DNA from: an uncultured Porticoccus sp.
GTDB taxonomy: Bacteria > Pseudomonadota > Gammaproteobacteria > Pseudomonadales > Porticoccaceae
Length of the DNA: 43,682 nucleotides
Assembly: GCA_905181945.1 (NCBI GenBank)
Contig: CAJIZZ010000029.1
Coordinates: forward strand, 1 to 43,682
Direction of reading: 5' to 3'
In this document: positions 19,621-29,482 of the stretch, piece by piece
How positions within the stretch are numbered: position 1 is the first letter of the stretch
Layout: each line of letters starts with the position of its first letter
The notes under the pieces: model-generated
What the model was told of the DNA's origin: nothing
Databases searched by the model: none
What the model saw: the letters and a program-made list of their open reading frames with translations, nothing else
Position numbers and translations under genes: made by a program

Positions 19621-21132
19621 CTATTCTGGGCGCATATGCGGAAATAATAAAACATCCCGTATCGATGGAGAGTCGGTTAAGAGCATCACTAAACGATCAA
19701 TACCAATTCCTTCTCCAGCAGTCGGCGGTAACCCGTACTCTAGCGCTCTAATATAATCCGAATCATAGTGCATAGCCTCGTCATCTCCAGCATCTTTTTC
19801 GGCTACCTGCTGATGGAACCTTTCTGCTTGATCTTCTGCATCATTGAGCTCAGAAAAACCATTAGCTATCTCTCTTCCACCCACAAAAAATTCAAATCGA
19901 TCGGTTACAAACGGATTAGTATCACTACGACGCGCAAGAGGCGAAACCTCTGTTGGATATGCTGTAATAAAAGTTGGCTCATCCAGTAAGTGCTCTACAG
20001 TTTTTTCAAAAATCTCGATCTGCACCTTACCCAAACCCCAGATATCTTTTAGGGGAATGTCTAAAGCTACTGCTATTTTTCGAGCTTGAACATCATCGTC
20101 TAGATCTTCTTTGGAAATATCAGGGTTAAATTTCAAGATAGAGTCAAAAACTGAAATTCTTTGGAATGGTTTAGAGAAGTCATAGATCTTCTCCTGAATC
20201 ACCTCGCCTTCCTTATTCTTGAGTGTATTGCCAACTTTGGAGCTCCCCAATACTGCAAGAGCTAGTTTACGCAACATATCTTCTGTCATATCCATTAAGT
20301 CAATATAGTCTGAATAAGCTTGATAAAATTCAAGCATAGTGAATTCAGGATTGTGACGAGTAGACAGCCCCTCATTACGGAAATTACGATTAATCTCGTA
20401 TACTCTCTCGAAACCTCCAACTACCAATCTCTTGAGATATAATTCTGGCGCTATACGCAAATACATATCAAGATCTAAAGCATTATGGTGTGTAACAAAA
20501 GGACGAGCGGCGGCGCCACCAGGGATCGTTTGAAGCATTGGTGTTTCTACTTCCATAAAATGGTTATCATTCAGATAACAACGGATGAAATTAATCACTT
20601 GCGAGCGAATTTTAAACACATCGCGGGATTCAGAATTAACAATCAAATCAACATAACGTTGTCGATACCTCGTCTCTTGGTCTGATAGGCCATGATGTTT
20701 ATCGGGAAGAGGTCTCAATGATTTTGTTAGCAGAAAATTTTTATCCATGCTAACGTACAAATCACCTTTGCCAGATCTTTGTAGCGCCCCGCTCACACCC
20801 ACAATATCACCAAGATCCAGGCTTTTGGCGAAAGGGCGCGCTTCCTTGGCCACATAAAGCTGTATCATTCCAGACATATCCTGGATCACCATAAAAGCAC
20901 CGCGATTCCTAGTCACCCGACCAGCGACACTCACTTGATGCCCTTTGGCCTCAAGAGCTTCCTTGGATTCGCACGCATACCGGTCTTGCAGATCACCAGC
21001 TAAATATGTACGCCGAAAATCATTAGGGAAAGAACTAACATTATTGGCGGCAGCCTGTTCACGAATTAGCGCCAATTTAGCCCTTCTTTCGGCAATCAAT
21101 CTATTCTCATCTTGTGGTGATTCGTTGCTCAT
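19621..21132 (-). CDS. lysS: Lysyl-tRNA synthetase, class II
   Basis: This 503-residue class II LysRS shows a charged N-terminal helix, an OB-fold anticodon domain ([20 protein letters not shown]), motif 1 near [11 protein letters not shown], motif 2 in [20 protein letters not shown], and motif 3 in [20 protein letters not shown]. The start ATG 21132 is standard. It follows prfB on the same strand by 72 bp; prfB-lysS is a conserved gammaproteobacterial pair, so co-transcription is likely. It may also make Ap4A, as family members do. Confidence 0.97.
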   Translation of the reverse strand: MSNESPQDENRLIAERRAKLALIREQAAANNVSSFPNDFRRTYLAGDLQDRYACESKEALEAKGHQVSVAGRVTRNRGAFMVIQDMSGMIQLYVAKEARPFAKSLDLGDIVGVSGALQRSGKGDLYVSMDKNFLLTKSLRPLPDKHHGLSDQETRYRQRYVDLIVNSESRDVFKIRSQVINFIRCYLNDNHFMEVETPMLQTIPGGAAARPFVTHHNALDLDMYLRIAPELYLKRLVVGGFERVYEINRNFRNEGLSTRHNPEFTMLEFYQAYSDYIDLMDMTEDMLRKLALAVLGSSKVGNTLKNKEGEVIQEKIYDFSKPFQRISVFDSILKFNPDISKEDLDDDVQARKIAVALDIPLKDIWGLGKVQIEIFEKTVEHLLDEPTFITAYPTEVSPLARRSDTNPFVTDRFEFFVGGREIANGFSELNDAEDQAERFHQQVAEKDAGDDEAMHYDSDYIRALEYGLPPTAGEGIGIDRLVMLLTDSPSIRDVLLFPHMRPE

Positions 21133-21204
21133 ATGTTTTCCGGTCGATTCAATTCTGAATTATTATGTCTGCAAAATTTGTATTTTCAATCAAGACCTGT
21201 TTAT

Positions 21205-22300
21205 TTACAAACCTGCTTTTAGTGAAGCTTCTATAAATTGGTCTAAGTTTCCATCCAGAACTGAATTGCAGTTACTAGTCTGGACGTTAGTCCTTAAGTC
21301 TTTTATTCTTTGGTCGTCTAAAACATAAGAACGGATCTGACTGCCCCATCCGATGTCTGACTTAGAGTCTTCTAATGCTTGGGCGGCCTCGCTTCGTTTA
21401 AACATTTCCTGCTCATAGAGTCTTGCTCTAAGCATTTTCCAGCAATTATCTCGATTTTGGTGCTGAGAGCGCTCACTCTGGCACTGAACTACCACCCCTG
21501 TCGGTAGGTGTGTCAACCGTACTGCTGAGTCTGTCTTGTTGATATGCTGACCCCCAGCGCCACTGGCTCGATACGTGTCCGTTCTTACATCTGCTGGATT
21601 GATATCAATCTCAACATCATCATCTATTTCTGGAGACGCAAAAACAGAACAAAACGAAGTATGCCTGCGATTTCCTGAATCAAACGGAGACTTTCGAACC
21701 AATCGATGCACCCCTGTTTCTGTGCGTAGCCACCCAAAAGCATACTCGCCCTCAAAATGTATTGTGGCGCTTTTGATGCCAGCGACTTCCCCAGGAGAAG
21801 CCTCTTCCAAGATTGTCGTAAAGCCTTTAGCTTCACCCCAGCGAAGATACATACGCAAAACCATCTCCGCCCAATCTTGAGCTTCAGTTCCACCAGAACC
21901 TGACTGAATGTCCAAATAAGCATTATTTTGATCCATTGGACCAGAGAACATTCGACGGAACTCGAGTTTAGCCAGCTGGTCTGACAGGACAACCAGCTCG
22001 GACTCTATCGACTGAATGGCGTCAGCATCTTTTTCCTCAAACGCTATTTCTAGAAACTCCCAAGCATCAGAAACACCTAAATCTAATGCATCTATGGTTT
22101 TGACTACCAGCTCAAGGGCCGATCGCTCACGGCCAAGATTTTGAGCGCGAGTAGCATCGCTCCAAACATCAGAATCCCCTAACTCTAACTCAACCTCAAC
22201 AAGACGATCTTTTTTGTTGGTATAGTCAAAGATACCCCCTGAGCGTATCAGTTCTTAACTGAAGATCCTTGAGGGTATTTTTAATAGGATTGATTTCCAT
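21205..22300 (-). CDS. prfB: Peptide chain release factor 2 (programmed +1 frameshift)
   Basis: RF2 ends translation at UGA and UAA. The first segment runs from ATG 22300 through 24 codons to a UGA at 22228-22226. A +1 shift at CUU UGA C then continues in the frame 22227-21205, for about 364 residues in total, matching E. coli RF2. Seen in the protein are the stop-reading SPF motif ([18 protein letters not shown]) and the catalytic GGQ ([15 protein letters not shown]). The internal stop and shift site form the family's autoregulation: low RF2 raises frameshifting. It lies upstream of lysS. Confidence 0.96.
22225..22240 (-). promoter_or_regulatory. RF2 programmed frameshift site
   Basis: On the minus strand the sequence AGGGGGTATCTTTGAC holds an internal Shine-Dalgarno-like AGGGGG, three bases (TAT), the slippery CTT and the stop TGA with a following C. 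This matches the classical E. coli prfB recoding signal in sequence and spacing. It is required to read the two prfB segments as one protein. Confidence 0.95.
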
Positions 22301-22453
22301 TAAATACTGACACCTGAAAATTAGAACAGGAAGCGAATTCTATCGGAATCCTAGCTCCTTCTCTACCTACTTAGGCATTCAAACAAACGACAAGGCTAAA
22401 AAATCACCCAATAACAACCTTAGGCACAACTATTCTCATAGATTGCACGTACA

Positions 22454-22484
22454 TTGGCACGAAAATCAAAAACTCTGTTAAAAT
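22454..22484 (+). promoter_or_regulatory. Candidate uup promoter
   Basis: TTGGCA (22454-22459) and TAAAAT (22479-22484) each match the sigma-70 consensus at five of six positions and are separated by 19 nt, slightly long. They lie about 45 nt before the uup ATG, in the divergent prfB-uup region. Confidence 0.38.
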
Positions 22485-22529
22485 TCGCGTTTATTAATAT
22501 CACCAATCACATAAGCATTAGAGTTAATT

Positions 22530-24431
22530 ATGAGTTTAATCCGTCTCGATGATATATCTATTGAATTTGGCGATTTGCCATTACTCAATAATACCAGTTT
22601 TTCCGTAGAACCAGGAGAGAGAATCTGCTTAATCGGGAGAAACGGAGCTGGAAAATCGACTTTACTTAAAATTATCAATAGAGAAGTTAAACCTGATTCT
22701 GGTGAACTCCACTATAAGCAACACTTACGCATTAGTCAGCTAGAGCAAGCTCTGCCGACAGCTGTTGATCGCAAAGTTTTTGATGTCATTAAGGATGGTC
22801 TAGCCGATCAGCAAGCACTAATTGATCAATTTAATCAGCTTGCGGTACAGGCTCTGGATAAGCGAGGACTAAGTGAACTGGAGCAACTACAGGCACAAAT
22901 TGATGCCGGCGGAGGCTGGCAGATTGATCAGCAAGTTGAGACTATTATTAGCCAGCTAGATCTTCCTGCTAATAAAACACTAGCTGAGCTTTCTGGAGGC
23001 TGGCGGCGTCGGGTTGCTCTAGGCAAAGCGCTGGTTTCCAGCCCGGATCTATTACTGCTAGACGAGCCAACCAACCATTTAGATATTAGTACAATTGAAT
23101 GGCTGGAGCATAAAGTGAGGGGATACCAAGGCAGCGTCATCTTTATTACTCATGATCGAAATTTTCTACAGAAGCTAGCAACGCGCATCGTGGAAATAGA
23201 GCTTGGCCGACTGATCAGCTGGCCTGGGACCTTTAATAATTACTTGCTTCTCAAAGAAAAAGCAATAGAGCATGAGCAGACTCGTAATGCTCTATTTGAC
23301 AAACGTTTAGCAGAAGAAGAGGTTTGGATCCGTCAAGGTATTAAAGCTAGGCGCACACGAAATGAGGGGCGTGTACGCGCACTGCTAACAATGCGAGAAG
23401 AGCGTATGCAAAGATCTAGCCGCCAAGGGAAAGCTAAAATTAGTGTCGAAACATCAGATCAATCTGGTCGAAAGGTAGTTGAGGCACGTAGTCTTTGTCA
23501 TGGGTATAACGGTGAGATCCTCATGGATAATATCAATATCAAGATACGGCGAGGCGATCGGATAGGTCTGATTGGCAATAATGGCGTAGGGAAATCTACT
23601 CTACTTAAAATTCTTTTAGGACAAATAATTCCTGACAAAGGCTCCGTGAAGCTAGGCACCAACCTAGAAATAGGTTATTTCGATCAAATACATCGAGAGC
23701 TAGATACCGAGAAAACTATTGCCGAAAATGTAGGTAACGGCAAAGAATACATAAAAATTAACGGCAAAGAGCGTCATATTATAGGCTATTTGCGTAACTT
23801 CTTGTTCTCCCCCAAACGCGCCATGACTCCAGTAAAAGCACTCTCTGGAGGCGAACGCAATCGAGTTCTTCTGGCTAAGCTGTTCACGCAACCCAGCAAT
23901 CTGCTAATACTAGATGAACCAACAAATGACCTTGATATAGAAATGCTTGAGGTGCTTGAAGAACAACTGGTAGAGTACGAAGGAACGCTGATTATTGTTA
24001 GTCATGACCGTAAATTTCTTGATAACGTTGTCACAAGCGTATTAGTTTTTGAAGAAGAAGGACAAATCCAAGAATACCTAGGAGGCTATAGTGACTGGGA
24101 AAATCACGGCAAAGTGCTAAAAATTGCTGACAATGAAAATACTAAAACAAAGCTCGATGATAATCCCAGCAACTCAACCAGCATCAATGCAAAAAAAATA
24201 ATGCCAACCAAGCTAAGTTACAAGCTACAGCGTGAACTTGACATGCTACCGACGCTTATCGAAAAACTAGAAGAAGAGATAGCTGCCATACAGAAGCAAA
24301 CTACCACACCGGAATTTTACCTTAAGCCATTCATAGAAACACAATCTGTATTGGATGGCATGGCAAAAAAACAAGGGGCTCTATATGCTGCCTCAGAACG
24401 ATGGCTCGAACTTGAAGTTGGTAAAAACTAA
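22530..24431 (+). CDS. uup: ABC-F ATPase Uup
   Basis: This is a soluble tandem-ATPase protein of the ABC-F class. Uup has been linked to precise transposon excision, DNA branched-intermediate processing and ribosome-associated functions. It has 633 residues. The first ATPase domain has Walker A GRNGAGKST, signature LSGGWRRR and Walker B LLLLDEPTNHLD. The linker is arginine-rich (KARRTRNEGRVRALL). The second domain has GNNGVGKST, LSGGERNR and LLILDEPTNDLD. A C-terminal coiled coil (about residues 565-633) follows, which distinguishes Uup from EttA or YheS types. It lies opposite to recJ and prfB and separates them. Confidence 0.93.
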   Translation: MSLIRLDDISIEFGDLPLLNNTSFSVEPGERICLIGRNGAGKSTLLKIINREVKPDSGELHYKQHLRISQLEQALPTAVDRKVFDVIKDGLADQQALIDQFNQLAVQALDKRGLSELEQLQAQIDAGGGWQIDQQVETIISQLDLPANKTLAELSGGWRRRVALGKALVSSPDLLLLDEPTNHLDISTIEWLEHKVRGYQGSVIFITHDRNFLQKLATRIVEIELGRLISWPGTFNNYLLLKEKAIEHEQTRNALFDKRLAEEEVWIRQGIKARRTRNEGRVRALLTMREERMQRSSRQGKAKISVETSDQSGRKVVEARSLCHGYNGEILMDNINIKIRRGDRIGLIGNNGVGKSTLLKILLGQIIPDKGSVKLGTNLEIGYFDQIHRELDTEKTIAENVGNGKEYIKINGKERHIIGYLRNFLFSPKRAMTPVKALSGGERNRVLLAKLFTQPSNLLILDEPTNDLDIEMLEVLEEQLVEYEGTLIIVSHDRKFLDNVVTSVLVFEEEGQIQEYLGGYSDWENHGKVLKIADNENTKTKLDDNPSNSTSINAKKIMPTKLSYKLQRELDMLPTLIEKLEEEIAAIQKQTTTPEFYLKPFIETQSVLDGMAKKQGALYAASERWLELEVGKN

Positions 24432-24454
24432 GCATTGAGCTCAATCAAGTATAA

Positions 24455-26215
24455 TTACAAAATGAAAGATTCGACTATTAACTGCAATGATTCTCTTCCT
24501 TGCCAAAAATTAATGTCCATCTTGTAAACGATCTGCACTTTTTCTTTTTTTTCGTCAGGCCAGCTATTCATATCTACATTAAATGCGATGGCATCAATTA
24601 GCTGACGTTGATTGCTGTCTACTGATAGTAGCAGCTTAAGGTGTTTTTCACCCACAATACGCTGACTAGCAATATAGAATGTTCCTTGAAATAACGGCTC
24701 TGGAAATTGTTGCCCCCAGGGGCCAGATTCTCTTATTAGGAGCCCATTCTGTAGATTCAATTCTTCCGGTGTTAGCTCACCGTCTACGAATATTTCAGCC
24801 TCTAGATCAGAAGGCGTCAATTGGCGCCTAACTTCTAGATCAAAGGCCTCAGAAAAGGTACTATAATCTTTCGCTTTAATACTCAAACCTGCTGCCATCG
24901 CATGCCCTCCAAACTTGCTTACTAGCCCTGGATGCTTTGTTGCTACTGCCTCTAAAGCATCACGAATATGCAATCCAAGAATTGAACGCGCAGATCCCTT
25001 ATATTCTTTTGTATCATCATTCCCGCCGGCATCAGCAAAAATAATGACTGGACGATGCACGCGATCTTTAATTCTAGATGCAAGCAGGCCGATCACTCCT
25101 TGGTGCCAATTGCTGTCAAATAAGCATAGTCCCCAGGGTAGTGTCTTCTGGTCTATTTCGAGATGATTGAGAATTGCAACCCCCTCTTCCTGCATGCCTG
25201 CTTCAATCTTTCTTCTCTCAAGATTAAGCTGATCAAGCTGCAGCGCATACTCTGTTGCGGTACTAGGGTCATTTTCTAGGAGACATGCAATGCCAATACT
25301 CATGTCATCTAGCCGGCCAGCGGCATTCAGTCGTGGCCCTACGATAAAGCCTAAGTCAGTAGCAACTAACTTTTTGGGGTCTTTGTCTGCCAAAGCTAAT
25401 AATGCCTGCAACCCCGGCCTCGATCTCCCAGAACGTATACGTAACAACCCCTGATGCACTAGTATTCTGTTGGTGTGGTCAAGAGGAACAACGTCCGCTA
25501 CAGTCCCAAGTGCAACTAAGTCAAGCCACTCTGCCATATTTGGAGGAACAATATCATTGCCCTCGAACCAGCCAGTCTCACGCAACCTTCTTCTCAGGGC
25601 ACTTAACAGGTAAAACACTACTCCAACGCCAGCAAGATTTTTGCATGGAAAATCGCAGCCATGTTGATTTGGATTTAAGATGGCATCTGCAGCTGGCAAC
25701 TGAGGTCCTGGCAAATGATGGTCAGTTATCAGTATCTTGATCTCGGCCTCCTTCGCTGCAATGACACCTTCAATGCTAGATATGCCATTATCTACTGTAA
25801 TGATAAGGTCGGGATTTCGTTGCTTTGCTATATCAACAATCTCAGGAGTCAAGCCATAACCAAACTCAAAACGATTAGGAACGATGAAATCTACATATTT
25901 CATTCCCATAGCACGAAGAGCCAACATAGCAAGCGCCGTACTGGTGGCCCCATCAGTATCGAAATCACCCACTATTAATACGCGCTGCTGCTGCTCTAGC
26001 GCCTCCTCCAGAAGCCCTATGCTTTCTTCTAGCCCTTTCAGGCTGTTGGGTAGAAATAAACCTGCTAGAGAGCGATCTAACTCTTCTTCTCTGAAAATCT
26101 GACGACCTAAATATATTTTTCTCAGCAAGCTGGGCAATTTGTTGTCAAAATGGCCAAGCTCTAGATCTACTTGACGATGCCTGATATTTGGTTTTATGCG
26201 CGCAGGTTGTATCAA
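24455..26215 (-). CDS. recJ: Single-strand-specific 5'-3' exonuclease RecJ
   Basis: RecJ degrades single-stranded DNA 5' to 3' in recombination and mismatch repair. The 586-residue protein has the DHH-family motifs GDFDTDGATS, TVDNGISS and ITDHHLPGP, then the DHHA1 part including SKFGGHAMAAGLSI. The start is a TTG at 26215 (MIQPARIKPNIRHRQ) with a strong GAGGGG about 6 nt upstream. In E. coli recJ follows dsbC directly; here hom, thrC, rlmJ, a HopJ gene and an unknown ORF lie between. It converges on uup with 23 bp. Confidence 0.95.
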   Translation of the reverse strand: MIQPARIKPNIRHRQVDLELGHFDNKLPSLLRKIYLGRQIFREEELDRSLAGLFLPNSLKGLEESIGLLEEALEQQQRVLIVGDFDTDGATSTALAMLALRAMGMKYVDFIVPNRFEFGYGLTPEIVDIAKQRNPDLIITVDNGISSIEGVIAAKEAEIKILITDHHLPGPQLPAADAILNPNQHGCDFPCKNLAGVGVVFYLLSALRRRLRETGWFEGNDIVPPNMAEWLDLVALGTVADVVPLDHTNRILVHQGLLRIRSGRSRPGLQALLALADKDPKKLVATDLGFIVGPRLNAAGRLDDMSIGIACLLENDPSTATEYALQLDQLNLERRKIEAGMQEEGVAILNHLEIDQKTLPWGLCLFDSNWHQGVIGLLASRIKDRVHRPVIIFADAGGNDDTKEYKGSARSILGLHIRDALEAVATKHPGLVSKFGGHAMAAGLSIKAKDYSTFSEAFDLEVRRQLTPSDLEAEIFVDGELTPEELNLQNGLLIRESGPWGQQFPEPLFQGTFYIASQRIVGEKHLKLLLSVDSNQRQLIDAIAFNVDMNSWPDEKKEKVQIVYKMDINFWQGRESLQLIVESFIL

Positions 26216-26305
26216 TACTTCCCCTCACAAAACATTTTATTTAACTTCAATCGACTATAAGAATTTATAGTTTTTAGTAGCAAGCCTAGCCAACCAAGCG
26301 ACTGA

Positions 26306-26572
26306 TCATTCATAAACACAGGTAGATTTCAGATCAGCAACTACCCCTTTAATCCAAACTCTATCTTCTTCTCCAAGATGTTTTCTCTTCGAGATACCAA
26401 ATTGACGGATCGGTTGTATTATTTTAGAAACCATTTTCCTTATTTCCTCAAGTTCGGCATCCTGATACATAAGGATAGAGAAGTTTTCTAATTCGTTCTG
26501 CGTATAACTGTCATCCAGTACTTTCAGCAAAGAACTTAAAAGATGCTTGCGCGCCTCATTTCTTATATCCAT
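26306..26572 (-). CDS. Unrecognised 88-residue protein
   Basis: A small ATG-started frame (MDIRNEARKHLLSSLLKVL) that I cannot assign. It is rich in charged and hydrophobic residues in helical patterns, has no signal peptide or membrane segment, and has a single Cys near the end. The ribosome site is weak (AAAGA about 8 nt upstream). It lies in the minus-strand series between the HopJ gene and recJ, with gaps of about 110 and 90 bp. The coding-like composition and the absence of a competing frame make it a probable gene. Confidence 0.55.
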   Translation of the reverse strand: MDIRNEARKHLLSSLLKVLDDSYTQNELENFSILMYQDAELEEIRKMVSKIIQPIRQFGISKRKHLGEEDRVWIKGVVADLKSTCVYE

Positions 26573-26682
26573 AATTTTTATCTTTTGTTAATTTTAAGTC
26601 TATAAAGCAATGCAGGATCTATTTTGTTAACAAAAAAAACCTATTTCAAAATTAAGGCTTCAGCCTCAAATTTAACCCCTAC

Positions 26683-26985
26683 TCATCCATATTGCATAAA
26701 ATTTCTTATATTTTGATGGGTGTCTGCGAAAGGGGTTTCCAGCACACCTTTTCGATAAAAATCACCAAAACATTGCAGTACTTGATTTTCAGTCAGTCCA
26801 CTAAGATGGCCAAATGCGAATATCTTACAAGAGCTACTATTCTCCCCTTTATTATTCACAGCCTCGCCATTTGAAAACGCAGTTTCTTTGAAGTGGTAAT
26901 ATGTATCGATAATAGAAATAGTATCATGAAAGAATATCTTATCTGGGGAACTCTTTAATAACTGAAAATACGCATCTAAGTTCAT
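26683..26985 (-). CDS. HopJ-family protein (PF08888 type)
   Basis: This 100-residue protein has the family pattern FHDTISIIDTYYHFKETAF, then GENSSSCKIFAFG, LTENQVLQCFGDFYR and HQNIRNFMQYG. The family is named after a Pseudomonas syringae type III effector, but close relatives are common in free-living marine bacteria with no type III secretion system. The name is therefore not evidence of virulence; the real role is unknown, and a cytoplasmic location is inferred because no signal peptide is seen. The start ATG 26985 has AGGTGAG 5 nt upstream. Confidence 0.88.
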   Translation of the reverse strand: MNLDAYFQLLKSSPDKIFFHDTISIIDTYYHFKETAFSNGEAVNNKGENSSSCKIFAFGHLSGLTENQVLQCFGDFYRKGVLETPFADTHQNIRNFMQYG

Positions 26986-27114
26986 CTAATCTCACCTGAG
27001 TAGAGGCTTGTCAACACTCTTTTTTCTTAAGTTGTCAAATTATGGAGATTTATCATATTTTTTTAAACTAATCACAAAAATATAGGTCATGAATTATAGC
27101 CAGAGACATTCTCT

Positions 27115-27951
27115 CTATTCAGCCACCAGAACGTCACATCTAAAAAGAGCGTTGTCCGCAGTACTCAATGATTTTGATAGCCTTGGTAAAATTGTAGCCA
27201 TTTTCCCAAAAAGCCGCCATGGCGGGTTGATCACGAACATACCAGAAGAAGTCATGCCTCTTGTATCAGAATCTTGATCAATGCCAACCTCAAAGCGCTG
27301 AATATTGTTAATTCCACTTTTAATAAATTTCTTTTCCAGTCGATCAATTTTGTCTCTGCTCACCACTGGGTACCAAACTACATAAATTCCCGTTGAGAAT
27401 TTTTTATAAGCCTTGCTAGTGATTTCGTAAACCCTCTCATAATCAACTTTAACTTCGTATGAAGGGTCAATCAAAATCAGTCCTCTACGCGAAATAGGTG
27501 GCAGTAAAGCTAGCAACCCGGAAAAGCCATCTTGATCATATATTCTTACACGACGATCATGCGCTATATTGGCCTCCAGTAGTTGAAAATCCCTTGGGTG
27601 AAGCTCATAGAGCCAAGCCTTATCTTGTGCCCTCAAAAAATACTGAGCAATCAATGGCGACCCCGGATAAAGAGTCGCCGATGGAAAGTTATTGCAAGCA
27701 TCAATGACTTCAAAGTATTTAGAAAGTTCTGGCCAATCCTTTCTGTGAATCTTATCGATTCCCTGGATGTGCTCCTCTAATTTTGTCGCATGACTTGAGT
27801 TGAGGTTAAACAAGCCAGCTCCCGCATGTGTGTCAACATAATCAAAAGATTTATCTTTTTTAGTCAGGTAATCAAATATTTCAACGAGAACAATATGTTT
27901 CAGCACATCGGCAAAATTTCCAGCATGATATGAGTGCCTATAGCTCAACAA
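27115..27951 (-). CDS. rlmJ: 23S rRNA (adenine-2030-N6)-methyltransferase RlmJ
   Basis: RlmJ methylates A2030 of 23S rRNA using SAM. The 278-residue protein aligns from its first residue (MLSYRHSYHAGNFADVLKH) with E. coli RlmJ, supporting a TTG start at 27951 with AGGA 7 nt upstream. The SAM-binding segment VDTHAGAGLF and PGSPLIAQYFLR are conserved. The catalytic motif is LIDPSYE, whereas E. coli has DPPYE. The C-terminal SSGMFVINPPW is present. It follows thrC on the same strand. Confidence 0.92.
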   Translation of the reverse strand: MLSYRHSYHAGNFADVLKHIVLVEIFDYLTKKDKSFDYVDTHAGAGLFNLNSSHATKLEEHIQGIDKIHRKDWPELSKYFEVIDACNNFPSATLYPGSPLIAQYFLRAQDKAWLYELHPRDFQLLEANIAHDRRVRIYDQDGFSGLLALLPPISRRGLILIDPSYEVKVDYERVYEITSKAYKKFSTGIYVVWYPVVSRDKIDRLEKKFIKSGINNIQRFEVGIDQDSDTRGMTSSGMFVINPPWRLFGKMATILPRLSKSLSTADNALFRCDVLVAE

Positions 27952-28011
27952 AACAAAATCCTATCTTGCTTGAAGGGATGCTCACAAAGGGAAAATAACT
28001 GTCTTTAACAA

Positions 28012-29409
28012 TCAACGGATGTTATCAGCAATGAATTGTTGCACTACCTCTATATTATTAGGCTGCACAGAATAACTTTCTTTCCTGTCAAATAAATCTG
28101 CCATATATCGAGGCAATTCAGGTTCATTAGAGAATCCCGCTTTACGTATCGATTCAGGAAATTTTGCAGGGTGGGCTGTAGAAAGACAGACTACGGGAAT
28201 ATCTTGCCGATAAAGTGTTTTACGTGCTGCTTCAACACCAATAGCGGTATGGGGGTCCAAAAGGTACCCAGTGGCTTCCCAAAAGTGAGTCATCACCTGA
28301 GTCATGGTTTTATCATCCAACCGATAGCTTGTAAATACTGCTCGAGCCTTAGTTAATGCTAGATCGCTTAAGATTAATTTGCCCGTTGTTTTAAAATTCA
28401 ACATTAAGTTGTTAATAGCCCCGCCATCTTGATCATAAAGATCGAACAGCATTCGTTCAAAGTTGCTAGACACCATGATATCCATAGATGGTGAAAGGCT
28501 TTGCACTAAAGTCTCAAGGCTATGGTCATTATTACTAATACATCGGTGCAAAATATCATTAGCATTTGTAGCAATAACTAGCCGATCTATCGGTAGACCC
28601 ATTTTTTTTGCCAGATAACCTGCAAAGATATCTCCAAAATTTCCAGTGGGAACTGAAAATGATACAGCGCGGTGAGGAGCGTCTAATGCCAAACCTGCAT
28701 AAAAATAATACACAATCTGGGCCATAATTCTTACCCAGTTAATCGAATTAACTGCTACAAGTTGGCGATCAGGTGGCAGAAATGATTGATCTCCGAAGCT
28801 ACTCTTTACCATATTCTGGCAATCGTCAAAATTTCCCTCTAGGGCTAGATTGAAAACATTTTTCTGAAGAACTGTCGTCATTTGTCTGCGTTGTACTTCA
28901 GAGACCCTATTGTGAGGATGTAAAATAAAGATATCTACATTATCACTATGGCGACATCCTTCAATTGCTGCTGAACCAGTATCACCAGAAGTGGCACCCA
29001 TAATAACTACACGTTGATCCTTTTTTTTCAAAACATAATCCAGCAGATTGCCGAGAAATTGCAAAGCAAAGTCCTTAAACGCTAGAGTGGGACCATGAAA
29101 TAACTCAAGAATAAACTCGTTATGGGCAGTCTGTACGAGAGGGGCGATAGCATCGTGACGAAAAGTACTATAAGTTTTTTGAATCAACTCTCTTAATTCA
29201 TCGTCTGGGACTTCTCCATCCACAAACGGTGACATTACCTTGAAGGCCAGCTCCTGATAAGATAAAGAAGCCCACGAAGCGATTTCTTCTTTGGAGAACT
29301 GAGGAATTTTTTCTGGCACATACAAACCCCCGTCACTCGCAAGGCCTGCCAACATTGCATCCTCAAATGATAATGCGGGGGATTGCCCACGCGTACTAAT
29401 ATATTTCAA
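28012..29409 (-). CDS. thrC: Threonine synthase
   Basis: ThrC is the PLP enzyme that converts O-phosphohomoserine to threonine, the last step of the pathway. It shows the N-terminal KYISTRGQSPALSFEDA and SDGGLYVPE, the PLP lysine segment FHGPTLAFKDFALQ, the phosphate-binding ATSGDTGSAA, and VPTGNFGDIFAGY. I start it at TTG 29409 (465 residues), which gives the family N-terminus MKYISTRG and places AGGTGG 5 nt upstream; a GTG three codons before is an alternative. It follows hom by 73 bp, so two threonine genes sit together. Confidence 0.95.
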   Translation of the reverse strand: MKYISTRGQSPALSFEDAMLAGLASDGGLYVPEKIPQFSKEEIASWASLSYQELAFKVMSPFVDGEVPDDELRELIQKTYSTFRHDAIAPLVQTAHNEFILELFHGPTLAFKDFALQFLGNLLDYVLKKKDQRVVIMGATSGDTGSAAIEGCRHSDNVDIFILHPHNRVSEVQRRQMTTVLQKNVFNLALEGNFDDCQNMVKSSFGDQSFLPPDRQLVAVNSINWVRIMAQIVYYFYAGLALDAPHRAVSFSVPTGNFGDIFAGYLAKKMGLPIDRLVIATNANDILHRCISNNDHSLETLVQSLSPSMDIMVSSNFERMLFDLYDQDGGAINNLMLNFKTTGKLILSDLALTKARAVFTSYRLDDKTMTQVMTHFWEATGYLLDPHTAIGVEAARKTLYRQDIPVVCLSTAHPAKFPESIRKAGFSNEPELPRYMADLFDRKESYSVQPNNIEVVQQFIADNIR

Positions 29410-29482
29410 GATAACCACCTACCTGACTGACCTTCGCTTACTATCTTTAATTTAGCTGCTTGCCGAGATGCTTTACAGTTGC

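Noticed and set aside
24433-24444. Palindrome ATTGAGCTCAAT between uup and recJ as a terminator
   Set aside because: It has no loop and no T-run, and is only 12 bp; it is equally likely to be chance.
24455-26215. RecJ motif I GDFDTDG as a catalytic defect
   Set aside because: The metal-binding aspartates are intact, and Thr for Ala within the motif does not remove a ligand.
26683-26985. HopJ as a type III effector
   Set aside because: The family is common in free-living bacteria, and no secretion genes or host-linked context appear in the window.
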